Shown piece by piece: positions 62,188 to 64,000 of a stretch of DNA of 64,000 bases; position 1 is the stretch's first letter; every line of letters begins with the position of its first letter. The notes below the pieces were generated by a model that was not told where the DNA came from, made no database searches, and saw only the letters and a list, made by a program, of their open reading frames with translations. The stretch comes from Phytoamicus setariae. Its GTDB lineage: Bacteria; Pseudomonadota; Alphaproteobacteria; Rhizobiales; Rhizobiaceae. The position numbers were made by a program, and so were the translations under genes. The DNA is taken from positions 186,001-250,000 of the forward strand of contig NZ_JAEQNC010000004.1 of NCBI RefSeq assembly GCF_016722925.1. The letters run 5' to 3'.

Positions 62188-62703
62188 TCAGGTCCCCTCA
62201 TATTCAGCGTCACGCCCGGTTTCAGCGACTGCTTCGAGCCGGTTGGCAAACTCTCGCCGCAACGTCCGACGCAGTTCGGCGGCGCGGTGGCGGCGCTGAT
62301 CCAGCATGGTCTCCGGCTGCCACTTCGGCACAGCCACCGGATGACCAGCGCTATCGACAGCCACCATGGTAAAGTAGCACGAATTCGTATGCCGCCGATT
62401 GCCCGAACGGATCTCCTCCGCCTCGACCCGGATGCCGACCTCCATCGAGGTACGACCGGCATAGTTGATCGAGGCGCGAAATGTCACCAGTTCCCCGACG
62501 TTGATAGGTTCCTTGAAGATCACCTGGTCAACCGACAGAGTGACGGCATATTGCTTGGAGTACCGGGATGCACAGGAAAATGCGACGCGATCGAGCAGGT
62601 TCAACAAGGCGCCACCATGCACCTTGCCGCTGAAATTCGCCATGTCTGGCGTCATCAGCACCGTCATTTCAAGACGGCGGGCGTCCTGCTCGGTCGATAC
62701 CAT
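62188..62703 (-). CDS. Acyl-CoA thioesterase (BACH/YciA-like)
   Basis: A 171-residue hotdog-fold acyl-CoA thioesterase: MTPDMANFSGKVHGGALLNLLD with the catalytic Asp, SVDQVIFKEPINVGELVTFRA, and a basic C-terminal tail (RRHRAAELRRTLRREF). It hydrolyses acyl-CoAs of uncertain chain type. It sits 3 bases after paaZ and 4 bases before paaY on the same strand, so it belongs to the paaZ operon. It is the third thioesterase in the region after PaaI and PaaY. Confidence 0.87.
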   Translation of the reverse strand: MVSTEQDARRLEMTVLMTPDMANFSGKVHGGALLNLLDRVAFSCASRYSKQYAVTLSVDQVIFKEPINVGELVTFRASINYAGRTSMEVGIRVEAEEIRSGNRRHTNSCYFTMVAVDSAGHPVAVPKWQPETMLDQRRHRAAELRRTLRREFANRLEAVAETGRDAEYEGT

Positions 62704-62706
62704 CGC

Positions 62707-64000
62707 TTACCCCCAGGTCTTGGCCACCATCGTCAGAACGTCATATTGGGCAACCGTGGCGCCGGTCTGGTTGGTGACGCGGCAATCCCACCGAACTTCA
62801 CCGTGCTCGGCTTCTATTCGCGGATTGATGTCCTTGCAGGTCAGCCGGACCTGCAACGTATCGCCAGGATTGACGGGTGTAAGGAAGCGTAGATTGTCGA
62901 CACCGTAATTGGCAAGTACCGGACCGGGCGCGGGATCGACAAAAAGGCCGGCCGCAAACGAGACGATCAGGTAGCCGTGCGCCACACGCCCGTCGAAGAA
63001 CGGATTGGCGCGCGCCGCTTCCTCGTCCATGTGGGCATAGAACGTATCGCCGGTAAAATTGGCGAAATGCGCGATGTCATCGAGCGTCACCGTACGTGTC
63101 GCCGTGACCAGCTGGTCGCCGATCTTCAGTTCGGCGAGCGACTTGCGGAACGGATGCCGGCCATCCGAATAGGTGGCCGCGCCCTCCGTCCAGCGACCGG
63201 TCACAGCCGTCAGCAGGGTCGGAGCGCCCTGGATGGCCGTGCGCTGCATATAGTGCTTGACGCCCCGCATGCCGCCGAGTTCTTCGCCACCGCCTGCCCT
63301 GCCCGGGCCGCCATGCACGAGACCAGGCAATGGCGAGCCGTGACCGGTCGAGGTCTTGGCACTCTGACGGTTGCCGATCATCACGCGGCCGTGGAACGGC
63401 GCGAGACCAAGCACGGTCTCCCGTGCAAAATCGGGATCGTTAGTGAACACGGACGACACCAGACTACCCTTGCCGCGGCGGGCAAGTTCAACAGCGTCGT
63501 CCACCGTGTCGTAGGGCATCACCGTGCTGACCGGCCCGAAAGCCTCGACGTCGTGAACAGCCTGCGCCGAACCCGGATTGTCGCAATAGAGAAGCACGGG
63601 GTTGAGGAAGGCGCCGGCAGCAGCATCGCCGGAGACGATTTGCGGCTGGTCCGGATTGCCGGCGACGATTTCGGCTTCCGCGGCGAGATCGCGAATGCGT
63701 GCACGCACCTCGTCACGCTGGGCAAGGCTTGCGAGCGGACCCATGCGGACATTCTCGTCGGCGGGATTGCCGAGCACGGTTTTTCCGAGCCTATCGCCGA
63801 GCGCCTTGATGACCGCGTCACTGAACGCACGCGGAACGAAGACACGACGGATGGCGGTGCATTTCTGCCCTGCCTTGACGGTCATTTCGCGCGCGACTTC
63901 CTTGACGAAGAGATCGAACTCCTCAGTGCCCGGCGCAGCGTCGAGGCCGAGGATGGACGCATTGAGACTATCAGCCTCCATGCTGAAACGAACGGAGTTC
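62707..64000 (-). CDS. paaZ: PaaZ bifunctional oxepin-CoA hydrolase/semialdehyde dehydrogenase (cut by window end)
   Basis: The frame is open to base 64000; 430 C-terminal residues are visible of about 680 in the family. The aldehyde dehydrogenase part has the nucleophile Cys in GQKCTAIRR and YDTVDDAVELARRG. The MaoC-like (R)-hydratase domain has NFTGDTFYAHMDEE with catalytic Asp and His, and GRVAHGYLIVSFAAGLF. It opens the oxepin-CoA ring and oxidises the resulting aldehyde. It precedes a thioesterase and paaY with gaps of 3-4 bases, forming a leftward operon. Confidence 0.94.
   Translation of the reverse strand, partial: NSVRFSMEADSLNASILGLDAAPGTEEFDLFVKEVAREMTVKAGQKCTAIRRVFVPRAFSDAVIKALGDRLGKTVLGNPADENVRMGPLASLAQRDEVRARIRDLAAEAEIVAGNPDQPQIVSGDAAAGAFLNPVLLYCDNPGSAQAVHDVEAFGPVSTVMPYDTVDDAVELARRGKGSLVSSVFTNDPDFARETVLGLAPFHGRVMIGNRQSAKTSTGHGSPLPGLVHGGPGRAGGGEELGGMRGVKHYMQRTAIQGAPTLLTAVTGRWTEGAATYSDGRHPFRKSLAELKIGDQLVTATRTVTLDDIAHFANFTGDTFYAHMDEEAARANPFFDGRVAHGYLIVSFAAGLFVDPAPGPVLANYGVDNLRFLTPVNPGDTLQVRLTCKDINPRIEAEHGEVRWDCRVTNQTGATVAQYDVLTMVAKTWG

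Noticed and set aside
1-64000. tRNA, rRNA, insertion sequences, integrase or prophage genes
   Set aside because: Looked for in all gaps and frames; no cloverleaf-like segment, transposase, integrase or attachment repeat was recognised by eye.

Overview
The window looks like chromosomal DNA of an alphaproteobacterium in the order Rhizobiales (Rhizobiaceae/Phyllobacteriaceae-like). The GC content is high. Pointers are a BacA/SbmA-type peptide transporter, a GH13 alpha-glucosidase of the rhizobial AglA kind, a fused malic enzyme/phosphotransacetylase, an EcfG-type stress promoter (GGAAC-N16-CGTT), an RpoE-ChrR pair and a complete-looking right half of a phenylacetate (paa) cluster. I saw no rRNA, tRNA, CRISPR array, insertion sequence or prophage.

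Layout. 1-7.2 kb: the tail of glpK, an AbrB/PIN toxin-antitoxin pair, an ECF42-type sigma module (DGPF protein, sigma factor, AHSA1-like protein, DoxX-like protein), a LysE exporter with an unusual leader, a luciferase-like oxidoreductase, a methionine aminopeptidase and a stress protein behind an EcfG promoter. 7.3-15.5 kb: bacA-like gene, polysaccharide deacetylase, alpha-glucosidase, a GT4 glycosyltransferase behind a Pho-box-like site, der with its TPR partner, and an NnrU-like protein. 15.5-22.4 kb: a 1254-residue hybrid sensor kinase whose H-box histidine is leucine, divergent from an MttB-superfamily methyltransferase and a LuxR regulator. 22.6-28.2 kb: cytochrome b561 and PepSY proteins divergent from a PepSY/two-component operon, then a DEAD-box helicase with a long structured leader. 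28.3-36 kb: VOC protein, diguanylate cyclase, mntH with a Fur/Mur-like box, cardiolipin synthase with an EEP hydrolase, an EamA transporter, and a ChrR/RpoE pair in which the zinc cysteines of ChrR are serines. 36.1-48.2 kb: a TetR/VOC divergent pair with two identical palindromic operators, a conserved but poorly understood ATP-grasp/alpha-E/transglutaminase operon, an MFS pump, malic enzyme, gluconokinase, an orphan glycine-betaine-type binding protein overlapping an L,D-transpeptidase, a small lipoprotein and a TetR. 48.2-64 kb: GNAT and EamA genes, then a phenylacetate region. Here a leftward paaN-livKHMGF-(hydratase/dehydrogenase) operon diverges from paaG-paaI-paaK-tetR, and a second leftward block carries paaZ (cut by the window edge), a thioesterase and paaY.

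How the genes work together. The right end supports uptake of an aromatic or related acid by the Liv-type transporter, activation by PaaK, isomerisation by PaaG, ring cleavage and aldehyde oxidation by PaaZ, and beta-oxidation by the fused hydratase/dehydrogenase, which may stand in for PaaF plus PaaH. PaaI, PaaY and a third thioesterase would rescue trapped CoA esters. The epoxidase PaaABCDE and thiolase PaaJ are not in the window. Most of the rest is housekeeping, envelope maintenance and signal response. The best candidates for new biology are the kinase without its phospho-acceptor histidine, the Cys-less ChrR with an apparently self-regulated sigma operon, the ATP-grasp/alpha-E/transglutaminase operon, and several well-formed regulatory palindromes.
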